A DNA stretch of 64,000 bases from Acidimicrobiales bacterium (GTDB taxonomy: Bacteria; Actinomycetota; Acidimicrobiia; Acidimicrobiales; Acidimicrobilacustridaceae): positions 62,001 through 126,000 of the forward strand of contig JALOLR010000009.1 of NCBI GenBank assembly GCA_025455885.1, in the 5' to 3' direction. Position 1 is the stretch's first letter. Each line of letters starts with the position of its first letter. The notes beneath the pieces were generated by a model, which did not search any database, was not told the origin of the DNA, and saw only the letters and a list, made by a program, of their open reading frames with translations. Made by a program: the position numbers and the translations under genes. Of this stretch, positions 24,172-32,271 are shown in pieces.

Positions 24172-24782
24172 GGCTTGGGGATCACCGGGTACACCGGCAG
24201 CGGCAGGGCGGCCGGCGGGTCGGACTGCACGGAGACGACGGTGAGGCGCAGGCTGGTCTCGCCGGCGGGGATGGGCCCGAAGGTGATGTTGCACGTGCCG
24301 GCGGCGTCGGTGGTGCACCCGACCACGAACGGCTGGCGACCCAGCTCGATGCGGCCCTCGACGACGGCGCCGGCCACGGGCTGGCCGCCGGGGTCGGTGA
24401 CGGTGATCGGCGCGCTGATCTCCCATCGGCCCAACGGGTCGCCGACGATGATCTGGCTCACCGCCGGGCCGCCGACGACCGTCGAGGTGGGGGGCGGGGC
24501 GGTCGTCGTGGTGCTCGCAGGCGGATCGGTGGACGGCGGGGTGAGGGTGGTGGTGGGCGCCACGCCGGTGGTGGTGGGCCCGACCGGCGCCGGCACCGGG
24601 GTGCGCACGCATCCCGGCGGGGGCGGCCGGCTCGAGATGCACTCCGCCTGGGTGTTGGCCTGCTGGGTGGCCTCCGAGGAGAGGAAGTTGAACGCGCCGA
24701 TGCCGACGACGAGGATCAGCGCCGCACCGAGGGCGTACTCCACCAGGGTGGCCCCTGCGTCTCGCTTCTGATCACCGCTCAT
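24168..24782 (-). CDS. Flp-type pilin with long Thr/Pro linker and Ig-like C-terminal extension
   Basis: Residues 8-34 carry a class-typical Flp prepilin motif: cleavage is expected after Gly10, giving ATLVEYAL with Glu at +5, followed by one hydrophobic helix (GAALILVVGIGAFNFL). Flp pilins usually stop after ~60 residues. This one continues with a two-Cys segment (AECIS, PGCVR), a Thr/Pro-rich linker (about 60-105) and a ~95-residue beta-rich Ig-like domain (ISAPITVTDPGGQPVAGAVVEGRIEL, TTDAAGTCNITFGPIPAG). The start has a good Shine-Dalgarno sequence (AAGGAG, 6 nt). It is first gene of the cassette. Confidence 0.8.
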   Translation of the reverse strand: MSGDQKRDAGATLVEYALGAALILVVGIGAFNFLSSEATQQANTQAECISSRPPPPGCVRTPVPAPVGPTTTGVAPTTTLTPPSTDPPASTTTTAPPPTSTVVGGPAVSQIIVGDPLGRWEISAPITVTDPGGQPVAGAVVEGRIELGRQPFVVGCTTDAAGTCNITFGPIPAGETSLRLTVVSVQSDPPAALPLPVYPVIPKP

Positions 24783-24823
24783 CAGGCGCTCCTTGGGCCG
24801 GGGTTCGGGCCGGTCTCCGACCC

Positions 24824-24864
24824 GTACACCGTGATCCGATCGCCGGGAGGCCCTTCTGGTGTAC
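24824..24864. promoter_or_regulatory. inverted repeat GTACACC/GGTGTAC upstream of the pilin cassette
   Basis: The 257-nt divergent gap 24783-25039 contains GTACACC (24824-24830) and its exact inverse GGTGTAC (24858-24864), 27 nt apart. A separate hairpin is at 24915-24935 (CCAGGG, 9-nt loop, CCCTGG). These are candidate control sites for the pilin operon; no known consensus was recognised. Confidence 0.3.
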
Positions 24865-25026
24865 CACTTTCGGTGAGGTCAGTGGCCGCGTTCGTCGGAA
24901 ATGAGCCGTCCGACCCAGGGAGGAGAATCCCCTGGACCACTACCCATCGGCCGTTGTGCCCCGTCTCTTGAGGACGACCACGCTCCGTCACCGTTCGAGA
25001 CGGGGCGCACTGTCGTCGCGGGCGGG

Positions 25027-25032
25027 CACACT
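25027..25032 (+). promoter_or_regulatory. candidate -10 element of dgt
   Basis: CACACT followed by TGAACCC (7 nt) and ATG 25040, with no Shine-Dalgarno sequence. The first base deviates from TAnnnT. Confidence 0.3.
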
Positions 25033-25039
25033 TGAACCC

Positions 25040-26176
25040 ATGGTTGCCGTCCCTCCCACCCCCCGCCAAGCCGCGTGGGCGGCCACCATGCGCCGTGCGC
25101 CCTCGGCCGGAGGGGTGGTGCTGGCCCACGGCGATGGTCCTGGTACCGCCGTGCTCGGCGGCGTGGTGGGACGCGAGGCGCGCGAGGCACGCGAGGACGC
25201 CACGTTGAGCGACGGGGCCACCCGTTCGAGCGGTGCGGGTCGTCGGGCGCGGGAGGAGGCCCCCGATCCCCTGCGGACCTGCTTCGAACGCGACCGCGAC
25301 CGCATCCTGCACGCCACCGCGTTCCGCCGCCTGGCCGGCAAGACCCAGGTGTTCGTGTTCCCCGACGACCACCAGCGCACCCGCCTCACCCACGCCCTCG
25401 AGGTGGCGCAGGTGGCCACCGCCGTCGCCCGGGCGGTGGGGCTCAACGTGGCCCTCACCGAGGCCATCGCCCTCGGCCACGACTGCGGCCACGGGCCCGG
25501 CGGCCACGCCAGCGAGGACGCCTTCGACAGCTTCGTGCCCGAGGGCTACCACCACGCCGTCTGGGGGGCCGACGTCGTCCTCGCCCCGCTCAACCTGTGC
25601 GCCGAGACCCTCGACGGCATCCGCAGCCACTCCTGGTCGCTCCCGGCGCCGTCCACCCCCGAGGGGGCGGTGGTGAGCTGGGCGGACCGCTGCGCCTACA
25701 GCGCCCACGACCTCGAGGACGCCGCCGGCGCGGGCATCGTGCGCCCCGACGAGCTCCCCGCCTCGGTCGTCGACGTGCTCGGCGCCACCCGGCCGAGCCA
25801 GCTCGGCGCGCTGATCGGCGCCCTCGTCGACACCATCACCACCACCGGCGTGGTCGGCATGGACCCGGTCCACGCCGACGCCCTCGCCGACCTCCGCCGC
25901 TTCAACTACGAGCGCATCTACAACCGCCCCGACTCGGCGGCCCAGGGCGCCGCGGTGGCACAGCTGCTGCGGGCCCTCGTCGAGCACCTCGCCGCCGACC
26001 CGACCCTCCTGCCGCCCGACGCCGACCGCGACGATCCTGTCCGCGCCGCGGTCACCTACGTGGCCGGGATGACGGACCGCTTCGCCTTCGACGCCGCGGT
26101 GCGACTCCTCGACTGGCCGGTCGACCGGCTCCCGCAGGGCATCGACAGCGAAGGTCCCCGCCGGACCCGGTCCTGA
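25040..26176 (+). CDS. dgt: deoxyguanosinetriphosphate triphosphohydrolase-like HD protein
   Basis: The 378-residue HD-domain phosphohydrolase probably removes triphosphate from dNTPs. Metal ligands are intact: [10 protein letters not shown] supplies the first His (about residue 117), [12 protein letters not shown] the HD pair plus extra His, and [16 protein letters not shown] the distal Asp. The N-terminal ~70 residues are poorly conserved in appearance. It sits between the pilin cassette and rpmA, convergent with rpmA (7-nt gap), and is the only plus-strand gene from 18 to 31 kb. ATG 25040 gives the usual length for actinobacterial dGTPase-like proteins. Confidence 0.88.
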   Translation: MVAVPPTPRQAAWAATMRRAPSAGGVVLAHGDGPGTAVLGGVVGREAREAREDATLSDGATRSSGAGRRAREEAPDPLRTCFERDRDRILHATAFRRLAGKTQVFVFPDDHQRTRLTHALEVAQVATAVARAVGLNVALTEAIALGHDCGHGPGGHASEDAFDSFVPEGYHHAVWGADVVLAPLNLCAETLDGIRSHSWSLPAPSTPEGAVVSWADRCAYSAHDLEDAAGAGIVRPDELPASVVDVLGATRPSQLGALIGALVDTITTTGVVGMDPVHADALADLRRFNYERIYNRPDSAAQGAAVAQLLRALVEHLAADPTLLPPDADRDDPVRAAVTYVAGMTDRFAFDAAVRLLDWPVDRLPQGIDSEGPRRTRS

Positions 26177-26183
26177 CGAGGCG

Positions 26184-26435
26184 TCAGCTGGGCAGGATGT
26201 CGACGAGCTTGCGCCCGTTGCGCTGCCCGAACTTCACCGTGCCGGCCGCCGTGGCGAAGAGGGTGTCGTCGCTGCCCTTGCCCACGTTCTCACCGGGGTG
26301 GATACGGGTGCCGCGCTGGCGCACCAGGATGGTGCCGGCGTTGACGGCCTGACCGTCGAAGCGCTTCACCCCGAGGCGCTGGGCCTGGGAGTCGCGTCCG
26401 TTGCGGGTGGACCCGCCGCCCTTGGTCTTGGACAT
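26184..26435 (-). CDS. rpmA: 50S ribosomal protein L27
   Basis: The 83-residue protein has [24 protein letters not shown] and [17 protein letters not shown], the canonical L27 sequence. The N-terminus (MSKTKGGG) reaches towards the peptidyl transferase centre and has no Firmicutes-type cleavable extension. It follows rplU by 4 nt, as is usual. Confidence 0.97.
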   Translation of the reverse strand: MSKTKGGGSTRNGRDSQAQRLGVKRFDGQAVNAGTILVRQRGTRIHPGENVGKGSDDTLFATAAGTVKFGQRNGRKLVDILPS

Positions 26436-26439
26436 CTGC

Positions 26440-26745
26440 TCAGCCCTTCGTGATGCCGGTGATCTCGATGGTGGCGTACTGCTGGCGATGGCCCCACCGG
26501 CGACGCTGGTTCGACTTGTTCTTGTACGTGAAGCCGGTGATCTTGGGCCCCTTGGCCTCCCCCACCACGCGGGCGGTGACGCTGGCGCCCGACAGCTGGG
26601 CCGGGGTGGCCAGCACGGCGTCGCCGTCGACGACGAGGACCGGGGTCAACGAGACCTCGTCGACGTCACCGAGGCGCTCGACCTCGAGACGCTGCCCTTC
26701 CTCGACGCGATACTGCTTGCCACCACTCTGGATCACGGCATACAT
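26440..26745 (-). CDS. rplU: 50S ribosomal protein L21
   Basis: The 101-residue protein begins [17 protein letters not shown] and contains [23 protein letters not shown], the L21 signature. The ATG lies 9 nt after TAGGAT with no Shine-Dalgarno sequence, so the mRNA has at most a few untranslated bases. Confidence 0.97.
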   Translation of the reverse strand: MYAVIQSGGKQYRVEEGQRLEVERLGDVDEVSLTPVLVVDGDAVLATPAQLSGASVTARVVGEAKGPKITGFTYKNKSNQRRRWGHRQQYATIEITGITKG

Positions 26746-26754
26746 AGGGACGCC

Positions 26755-26760
26755 ATCCTA
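26755..26760 (-). promoter_or_regulatory. candidate -10 element of rplU-rpmA (near-leaderless)
   Basis: TAGGAT on the minus strand, 9 nt before the ATG. A TTTGGA hexamer lies 18 nt upstream as a possible -35. The rest of the gap to the RNase E/G stop holds nothing else recognised. Confidence 0.45.
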
Positions 26761-26840
26761 GCGACGGCGACTCTCGCCTCCAAACCTGCCCGATCGGCCG
26801 ACGCGCGGGTCGGGCGCGAGGACCAGACGGGTGGTCGGGC

Positions 26841-28796
26841 TCAGTCGAGCAGCGCCCTGTCGATGAGCAGACCCCGGCCCTCGCACTCCGGGCACCGGCT
26901 GGAGAACGACTCGAGCAGACCCTCCCCGATCCGCTTGCGGGTCATCTCCACCAGGCCCAGCTCGGAGATGTCGAACACCTGGGTGCGGGTCTTGTCCCGG
27001 GCGAGGGCGTCGCGGAACACGGTGATGACCTCGTCGCGGTTCTTGCGGATCTCCATGTCGATGAAGTCGATGACGATGATCCCGCCGATGTCGCGCAGGC
27101 GGAGCTGCTTGGCGATCTCCACCGCGGCTTCGAGGTTGTTGCGGAACACCGTCTCCTCGAGGCTCGACGAGCCCACGTTCTTGCCGGTGTTCACGTCGAT
27201 GACGGTCAGGGCCTCGGTGTGCTCGATGATGAGCGACCCGCCCGAAGGGAGCCACACCTTCGGGTCGAGGGCCTTGTGGAGCTGCTCGTGGACGTGGTGG
27301 CGCTCGAAGATCGACAGCGGTTCGGTGGCGGGGTCGAAGAACTGCACCCGGTCGGCCAGCGCCGGGGAGATGCTGGCGACGTAGTCACGCACCTCGGTGT
27401 AGAGCTGCTGGTCGTCGATGACGATGCCCCGGTAGTCGTCGTTGAACTCCTCGCGGATGACCCGGACGGCCATGTCGGGCTCGCGGTACAGCAGCGCCGG
27501 GCTCTGCACCTTGGCGGCGAGCTGCTCGATCTGCTCCCACTGCGACAGCAGGCGGGTGACGTCGGCGGAGATCTCCTCGGATGTGACCCCTTCGGCGGCG
27601 GTGCGCACGATCACCCCGTGCTGGGGCGGCTTCACCTTGTCGAGGATCGACCGGAGGCGCTTGCGCTCGTCGTCGGCGAGCCGCTTCGAGATGCCGTAGG
27701 TCGACGAGTTGGGGATGAGCACCACGAACCGACCGGGGAGGGAGACCTCCTGGGTGAGGCGGGCGCCCTTGTGGGCGATCGGGTTCTTGGTGACCTGGCA
27801 GATGATCGTCTGCTTGGGCTTGAGGATCTGCTCGATGCGGGCGTTGCCGCCCTTCTCGATGTCCTCCGCGTCGTACTGGACGTCGCCGCGGTAGAGCACG
27901 GCGTTCTTCGGGGTGGCGATGTCGACGAACGCCGCCTCCATGCCGGGGAGGACGTTCTGGACCTTCCCCAGGTAGATGTTGCCGTGGATCTGGGCGACGT
28001 CGTCGGCGGGACGCGACACGTAGTGCTCGATGAGGTTGCGCCCCTCGAGCACGGCGATCTGCGTGGCTGTGGGGCGCACGCTGACGGCCATGAGGTAGCG
28101 CCCGACAGGGCGGCCCTTGCGCTCCCGACCCCGACGCCGGTCCAGCGTCTCCTCGTCGAGCTCGGGCGCGTCGCCGCCGAGGATGGCCTCGACGGGGGTC
28201 GCCGCCGGGCCGCTCGGGCGCCCGCCGCCGCTGCCCTTGCCGCGGCCGCCGCGCCGGCGCCGCGACCCGGATTTCGAGCCCTGGCCGGCAGATCCGTCCT
28301 CGGCGGCACCGCCCTTGCGGGCCCGACCGCCGCCTGCACCGCCGGAGCGTCCCGAGCCGCCCTGGCCTCCCGGGCTCCCGGGCTCGACCACGGGAGCGGG
28401 ACGGCTGTCACCGATCTTGGGCCGCTTCACGAGGGCCCGCTCGGCCACGGCCGGATCCTGGGGCTTGCCCTCGAAGTGGCGATCGGGCAACTCGGGGATC
28501 CGGTCGTCGTCGAGATCGCTCCCCGCCCCGTCGGGGGCGTCGTCGTCGGGGCGGCCGGCATCGCCCCCGGGGCCACGGCCGCGGCTGCGGCCGCCCCGGG
28601 ATCCCCGACGGCGCTTGGGCCGGGGTGGACCCTCGCCGCCGGCGTCCGGACCGGGCCGGCCGGCCGCAGAGGCGCCCGGGTCCACGGCCGCGGCGCCCTC
28701 GGAGGGCGCCGGTCGGGGCGCCGGTTCAGGCGACGGCGGCGACGCCGGAGCGGGATCGAGGTTCGACGGGGTGTGGTCGACCGTGGGGTCGGGCAT
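26841..28796 (-). CDS. rng: ribonuclease E/G family endoribonuclease
   Basis: The 651-residue enzyme cleaves single-stranded RNA for mRNA decay and rRNA processing. Residues 1-215 are Pro/Gly/Arg-rich and disordered (for example RRGSRGGRSRGRGPGG and a second basic stretch SGSRRRRGGRGKGSGGG), probably binding RNA. The S1-like domain (about 240-330) and RNase fold follow, with metal ligands in VIDVNTGK (D534) and IVIDFID (D577). The zinc-link CPEC (635-638) is close to the C-terminus. There is no C-terminal scaffold as in E. coli RNase E; the basic extension is N-terminal instead. An AAGGGA Shine-Dalgarno sequence precedes the ATG. It adjoins rplU-rpmA as in many actinobacteria. Confidence 0.93.
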   Translation of the reverse strand: MPDPTVDHTPSNLDPAPASPPSPEPAPRPAPSEGAAAVDPGASAAGRPGPDAGGEGPPRPKRRRGSRGGRSRGRGPGGDAGRPDDDAPDGAGSDLDDDRIPELPDRHFEGKPQDPAVAERALVKRPKIGDSRPAPVVEPGSPGGQGGSGRSGGAGGGRARKGGAAEDGSAGQGSKSGSRRRRGGRGKGSGGGRPSGPAATPVEAILGGDAPELDEETLDRRRGRERKGRPVGRYLMAVSVRPTATQIAVLEGRNLIEHYVSRPADDVAQIHGNIYLGKVQNVLPGMEAAFVDIATPKNAVLYRGDVQYDAEDIEKGGNARIEQILKPKQTIICQVTKNPIAHKGARLTQEVSLPGRFVVLIPNSSTYGISKRLADDERKRLRSILDKVKPPQHGVIVRTAAEGVTSEEISADVTRLLSQWEQIEQLAAKVQSPALLYREPDMAVRVIREEFNDDYRGIVIDDQQLYTEVRDYVASISPALADRVQFFDPATEPLSIFERHHVHEQLHKALDPKVWLPSGGSLIIEHTEALTVIDVNTGKNVGSSSLEETVFRNNLEAAVEIAKQLRLRDIGGIIVIDFIDMEIRKNRDEVITVFRDALARDKTRTQVFDISELGLVEMTRKRIGEGLLESFSSRCPECEGRGLLIDRALLD

Positions 28797-28811
28797 GCGG
28801 GTGGTCCCTTC

Positions 28812-29546
28812 TCATGAGGCGCGCGCCGTGGGTTGCGCCGGCGACGGCGCGCCGAGCGGGGCCAGGGGCTCCCGCGTCGCGCCGTCGGTGGTGATCCATT
28901 GGTGGATGCGACAGACCCGACCCTCTTCGAGGGGCGGGTCGAACGCGACCAGCAGCTCTGCCGGTCGCACGGAACGGGGGTGGGTGGCCAGCTCGGCCTC
29001 GAGGACGGCACCCGGCTCGGGGGCGTCGTCGGGTGTCGCGCCGAGCACGACCAGTCCGAGGATGCCCGGCCGGAGGTCGTCGGTGACCGGCTTGCCCTTG
29101 CGCTCCCGGGTCACCGGGATGGTGGGGCGGGCGAGGAGGGCCTCGACCCTCGCCACGAGGTCGGCCGGATCGGCGCCGGGCACCTCGATGCGCCAGACGC
29201 TCGAGGTGACCGCCTCCTGGAGCGACGGCTCGCCGGGATCGACCGCGGCCACCCACTCCACGTCGAGGCCGGGGGGGAGCAGCGGGGTGAGGAGCTCGGG
29301 CAGCGCGGCCAGGTCGACGGTGTCGGCCTCGGGCTCGGTGAGGTCGACGTCGAGGTACTCCCCCAGCGATTCGTGGCCCGTCGAGAGCGCCAGGCCGAAG
29401 TGCAGCTTCGGTCGGGGCGAGAAGCCCTGGCTGCTGGCCACCGGCAGCTCGGCCCGACGCAGGGCCCGCTCCCAGATCCGGGCGACGTCGCGATGGCTCG
29501 TGAAACGGACCTTGCCCTGCTTGCGGTAGCGCACCCGGATCCTCAC
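28812..29546 (-). CDS. DUF2344 (TIGR03936-type) protein
   Basis: The 244-residue protein begins VRIRVRYRKQGKVRFTSHRDVARIWERALRRAELPVASSQG, the start of the TIGR03936/DUF2344 family, with FSPRPKLHFGLALSTGHES shortly after. This family is regularly encoded next to, or fused to, the TIGR03960 radical SAM protein; here its GTG overlaps that gene's stop (GTGA). Its biochemical role is unknown. A role in RNA modification is plausible because the neighbours are RNase E/G and ribosomal genes, but that is only context. Confidence 0.88.
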   Translation of the reverse strand: MRIRVRYRKQGKVRFTSHRDVARIWERALRRAELPVASSQGFSPRPKLHFGLALSTGHESLGEYLDVDLTEPEADTVDLAALPELLTPLLPPGLDVEWVAAVDPGEPSLQEAVTSSVWRIEVPGADPADLVARVEALLARPTIPVTRERKGKPVTDDLRPGILGLVVLGATPDDAPEPGAVLEAELATHPRSVRPAELLVAFDPPLEEGRVCRIHQWITTDGATREPLAPLGAPSPAQPTARAS

Positions 29547-31495
29547 GGGGCCACCCCCGTCCCCGCGGGACGCCGTCCGAGGGCGACGGGCACCGCCGTG
29601 AGGTCCTGCCCGGTGCCCTGGGATCCGCCCGCCGGCGGTGTGGCCGAGGCCACGATGTGCTCGATCGAGTACCCCGTGCACGCCCCGCAGTCGTAGCAGG
29701 GGGTCCAGCGGCAGTCGGGCAGGCCGACCTCGGCCAGGGCGTCACGCCAGTCCTGCCAGAGGAAGTCCTTGTGCAGCCCGGCGGAGAGGTGGTCCCAGGG
29801 CAGGACCTCGTCCTCGGTGCGGTGACGGTGGGCGTACCAGTCCGGCGAGATGCCCTGCTCGGCCATGACCGACAGCCACAGGTCGAGGTCGAAGCGCTCG
29901 TTCCACTCCTGGAACGTGCCGCCTCGGCGCCACACCTCCTCGATGACGGGGCCGAGGCGCCGGTCGCCGCGGCTCATCACCCCTTCGATGAGGGTCGCCT
30001 TCGGGTCGTGCCACTTGACCTGCACCCCGTTCGAGCGCCGGGTGTCGTCGCGCAGCAGGTTGATCTTGCGCCGCAGCTCCTCGACGGTGTTCTGGCCGAA
30101 CCACTGGAACGGGGTGAACGGCTTGGGCACGAACCCGCCCACCGACACGGTGACCGACGGGCTCTTGGTGTGGGCCCTGCCGAGCTCGACGCAGTTGCGG
30201 GCCAGCTCGCCGATGCCGAGTGTGTCCTCGTCGGTCTCGGTCGGCAGCCCGGTGAGGAAGTACAGCTTCATCCGGCGCCACCCGTTGGCGTAGGCGGCGT
30301 CGACGGCGCTGTAGAGGTCCTCCTCGCGGATGAGCTTGTTGATGACCTGGCGCATCCGCCAGGTACCGGCCTCGGGTGCGAAGGTGAGGCCCGTCCGACG
30401 GGCCCGCTGGAGCTGGGTGGCGATGCCGACGCCGAAGGCGTCGACCCGCAGCGACGGCAACGAGACCGACACGGGCGGCCCGTCGTCGGTGGAGGTGACG
30501 ATGTCGCCGACGAGGGCCTCGATGCCGGAGAAGTCGGCGGTGGACAGCGACGTGAGGGCCACCTCGTCGTAGCCGGTGCGCTTCAGGCCCTCGGTGACCA
30601 TGGTGCGCACCTGGTCGGCCGGGCGTTCGCGCACCGGGCGGGTGATCATGCCGGCCTGACAGAACCGGCATCCACGGGTGCAGCCCCGGAACACCTCGAC
30701 GTTGAGGCGATCGTGGACGACCTCGGTGAGCGGGACGAGCTGGTTCCTGGGGTAGGGCCAGTCGGCGAGGTCGGCCACGGTGCGCTTCTCGACGAGCTCG
30801 GGCACGTCGGGGTGGCGGGGGGTCACGGACACGAGCCGCTCGGCGTCATAGACGACGTCGTAGAGCGAGGGCACGTACACGCCGGTGACGCCGGCCAGCT
30901 CTCGCAGCACACCCTCCCGGGAGCCCTCGGTGCGCCCGGACGCCTTCCACGACGCCAGCACGTCGGTGATCTCACCGACGACCTCCTCGCCGTCGCCGAG
31001 CACGACGAAGTCGAGGAAGTCGGCGAGGGGCTCGGGGTTGTAGGTGCAGTGGCCGCCGGCGGCGACGAGCGGGTGCTCGGGACGGCGGTCGGCGACGCGC
31101 ACCGGCACCCCGGCGAGGTCGACCATGTTCAACAGGTTCGTGTAGGTGAGCTCGGCCGAGAGGTTGAACCCGATGACGTCGAAGTCGGTGGCCGGCCGGT
31201 GGGTGTCGAGCGAGAACAGCGGCAGGCGATTGGCGCGCAGGAGCCCGTCGAGGTCGACCCACGGGGCGTAGGTGCGTTCCGCCACCGCATCGGGGTGCTC
31301 GTTGAGCAGTTCGTAGAGGATCTGCAGGCCCTGGTTGGGCAGACCGATCTCATAGGTGTCGGGGTAGGCGAGCAGCCACGCGACCTGACGGGGATCGTGG
31401 TCGGGCCGCTGCGCACCGTCCTCGAGGCCGATGTAGCGGGCGGGTTTGGCGACCTTGGCCAGCAGGGGTTCCAGCTGGGTCCACAAACCGTTCAT
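29543..31495 (-). CDS. radical SAM protein, TIGR03960 type
   Basis: The 650-residue enzyme has an N-terminal B12-binding-like region (about residues 40-180: LLAYPDTYEIGLPNQGLQILY, GGHCTYNPEPLADFLD). The radical SAM core has cluster ligands C272, C276 and C279 in RGCTRGCRFCQAG. The C-terminal part includes a Cys-rich stretch (CRWTPCYDCGACTG) that could hold another metal centre. The reaction is uncharacterised. ATG 31495 has no Shine-Dalgarno sequence but lies 8 nt after TAACCT. The frame runs a further 19 codons upstream without a better start. Confidence 0.9.
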   Translation of the reverse strand: MNGLWTQLEPLLAKVAKPARYIGLEDGAQRPDHDPRQVAWLLAYPDTYEIGLPNQGLQILYELLNEHPDAVAERTYAPWVDLDGLLRANRLPLFSLDTHRPATDFDVIGFNLSAELTYTNLLNMVDLAGVPVRVADRRPEHPLVAAGGHCTYNPEPLADFLDFVVLGDGEEVVGEITDVLASWKASGRTEGSREGVLRELAGVTGVYVPSLYDVVYDAERLVSVTPRHPDVPELVEKRTVADLADWPYPRNQLVPLTEVVHDRLNVEVFRGCTRGCRFCQAGMITRPVRERPADQVRTMVTEGLKRTGYDEVALTSLSTADFSGIEALVGDIVTSTDDGPPVSVSLPSLRVDAFGVGIATQLQRARRTGLTFAPEAGTWRMRQVINKLIREEDLYSAVDAAYANGWRRMKLYFLTGLPTETDEDTLGIGELARNCVELGRAHTKSPSVTVSVGGFVPKPFTPFQWFGQNTVEELRRKINLLRDDTRRSNGVQVKWHDPKATLIEGVMSRGDRRLGPVIEEVWRRGGTFQEWNERFDLDLWLSVMAEQGISPDWYAHRHRTEDEVLPWDHLSAGLHKDFLWQDWRDALAEVGLPDCRWTPCYDCGACTGYSIEHIVASATPPAGGSQGTGQDLTAVPVALGRRPAGTGVAP

Positions 31496-31503
31496 TTGCC
31501 GAG

Positions 31504-31509
31504 AGGTTA
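31504..31509 (-). promoter_or_regulatory. candidate -10 element of the radical SAM operon (leaderless)
   Basis: TAACCT on the minus strand, followed by CTCGGCAA (8 nt) and the ATG at 31495. No Shine-Dalgarno sequence. Confidence 0.5.
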
Positions 31510-31584
31510 CCGGTTCGCGCTCGATGCCGACGAACCCCCTCCCACCAACCACGGACGGCGGCGGGGTTGTGCGAGCATCACGGT

Positions 31585-32265
31585 GTGCGCGATGTGCTCG
31601 TCGCCCTCTTCTGGGCCTGGTTGGCAGTGTCCCTCCTCGTCTACGGCTACCGCCTGTACCGGCGCATCACGCAGGGTTCCAAGGCCACCCGGGAGGCGCG
31701 GGCGGCGGCCACCGAAGGGCGCACGGTGGGCCTCGGCGAGGCTCGGCCGACCGACGCCGTCCCGCCCCTCGCGCCGGGGCTGCCGCGGTCGCTCGCCGGG
31801 AAGGTCCCCGAAGGCGACCCGGCGGAACCCCGACCGGCGGGGGCCGACGGGGCCCCCGGGGTCGGCCCGACCGGTCGGGCCGAGCACACCGGTTCGATCG
31901 ACGCGCCGGAACCGCCACCCCCGAGCGGGGCGGCGCCGATCGGCGCCGGTGGCCTCTCCCCCACCGTGGTGCAGGCGCTGTGGGGCATCGACCTGCCGTG
32001 CGACCTGGTCCCCATCGCCGACGGGAACGACGGCGACGTGACCAGCAGCCACCGGGTGGTGTTCACCACCCGGACGGCGACGGTGCGCACCGTCGCGGCG
32101 TCGCTCGCCGACGAGCTCGAGCGCCTCGGCTACCGGGTCTCCAACGCGGCCACCGACCCGGCCGGCACCCGCCACCGGCTCATCGCCACCCGCACGAACG
32201 CCGCCGTGTCGGTCTCGGTGACCATCGACGCCGCCGGTGCCGTCGCCGCCGAGGTCACCACCTGA
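31585..32265 (+). CDS. hypothetical N-terminally anchored membrane protein
   Basis: Not recognised. The 226-residue protein has one N-terminal hydrophobic helix (VLVALFWAWLAVSLLVYGY, about residues 4-22), then a basic segment, a Pro/Gly/Ala-rich linker (about 45-125) and a ~95-residue C-terminal domain. The C-terminal domain, with VVQALWGIDLPCDLVPIADG and ATVRTVAASLADELERLGYRV, looks like a compact alpha/beta fold. GTG 31585 places the helix at the very N-terminus; a TTG six codons upstream is less likely. It ends 6 nt before the convergent aspS stop. Confidence 0.7.
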   Translation: MRDVLVALFWAWLAVSLLVYGYRLYRRITQGSKATREARAAATEGRTVGLGEARPTDAVPPLAPGLPRSLAGKVPEGDPAEPRPAGADGAPGVGPTGRAEHTGSIDAPEPPPPSGAAPIGAGGLSPTVVQALWGIDLPCDLVPIADGNDGDVTSSHRVVFTTRTATVRTVAASLADELERLGYRVSNAATDPAGTRHRLIATRTNAAVSVSVTIDAAGAVAAEVTT

Positions 32266-32271
32266 CGACCG

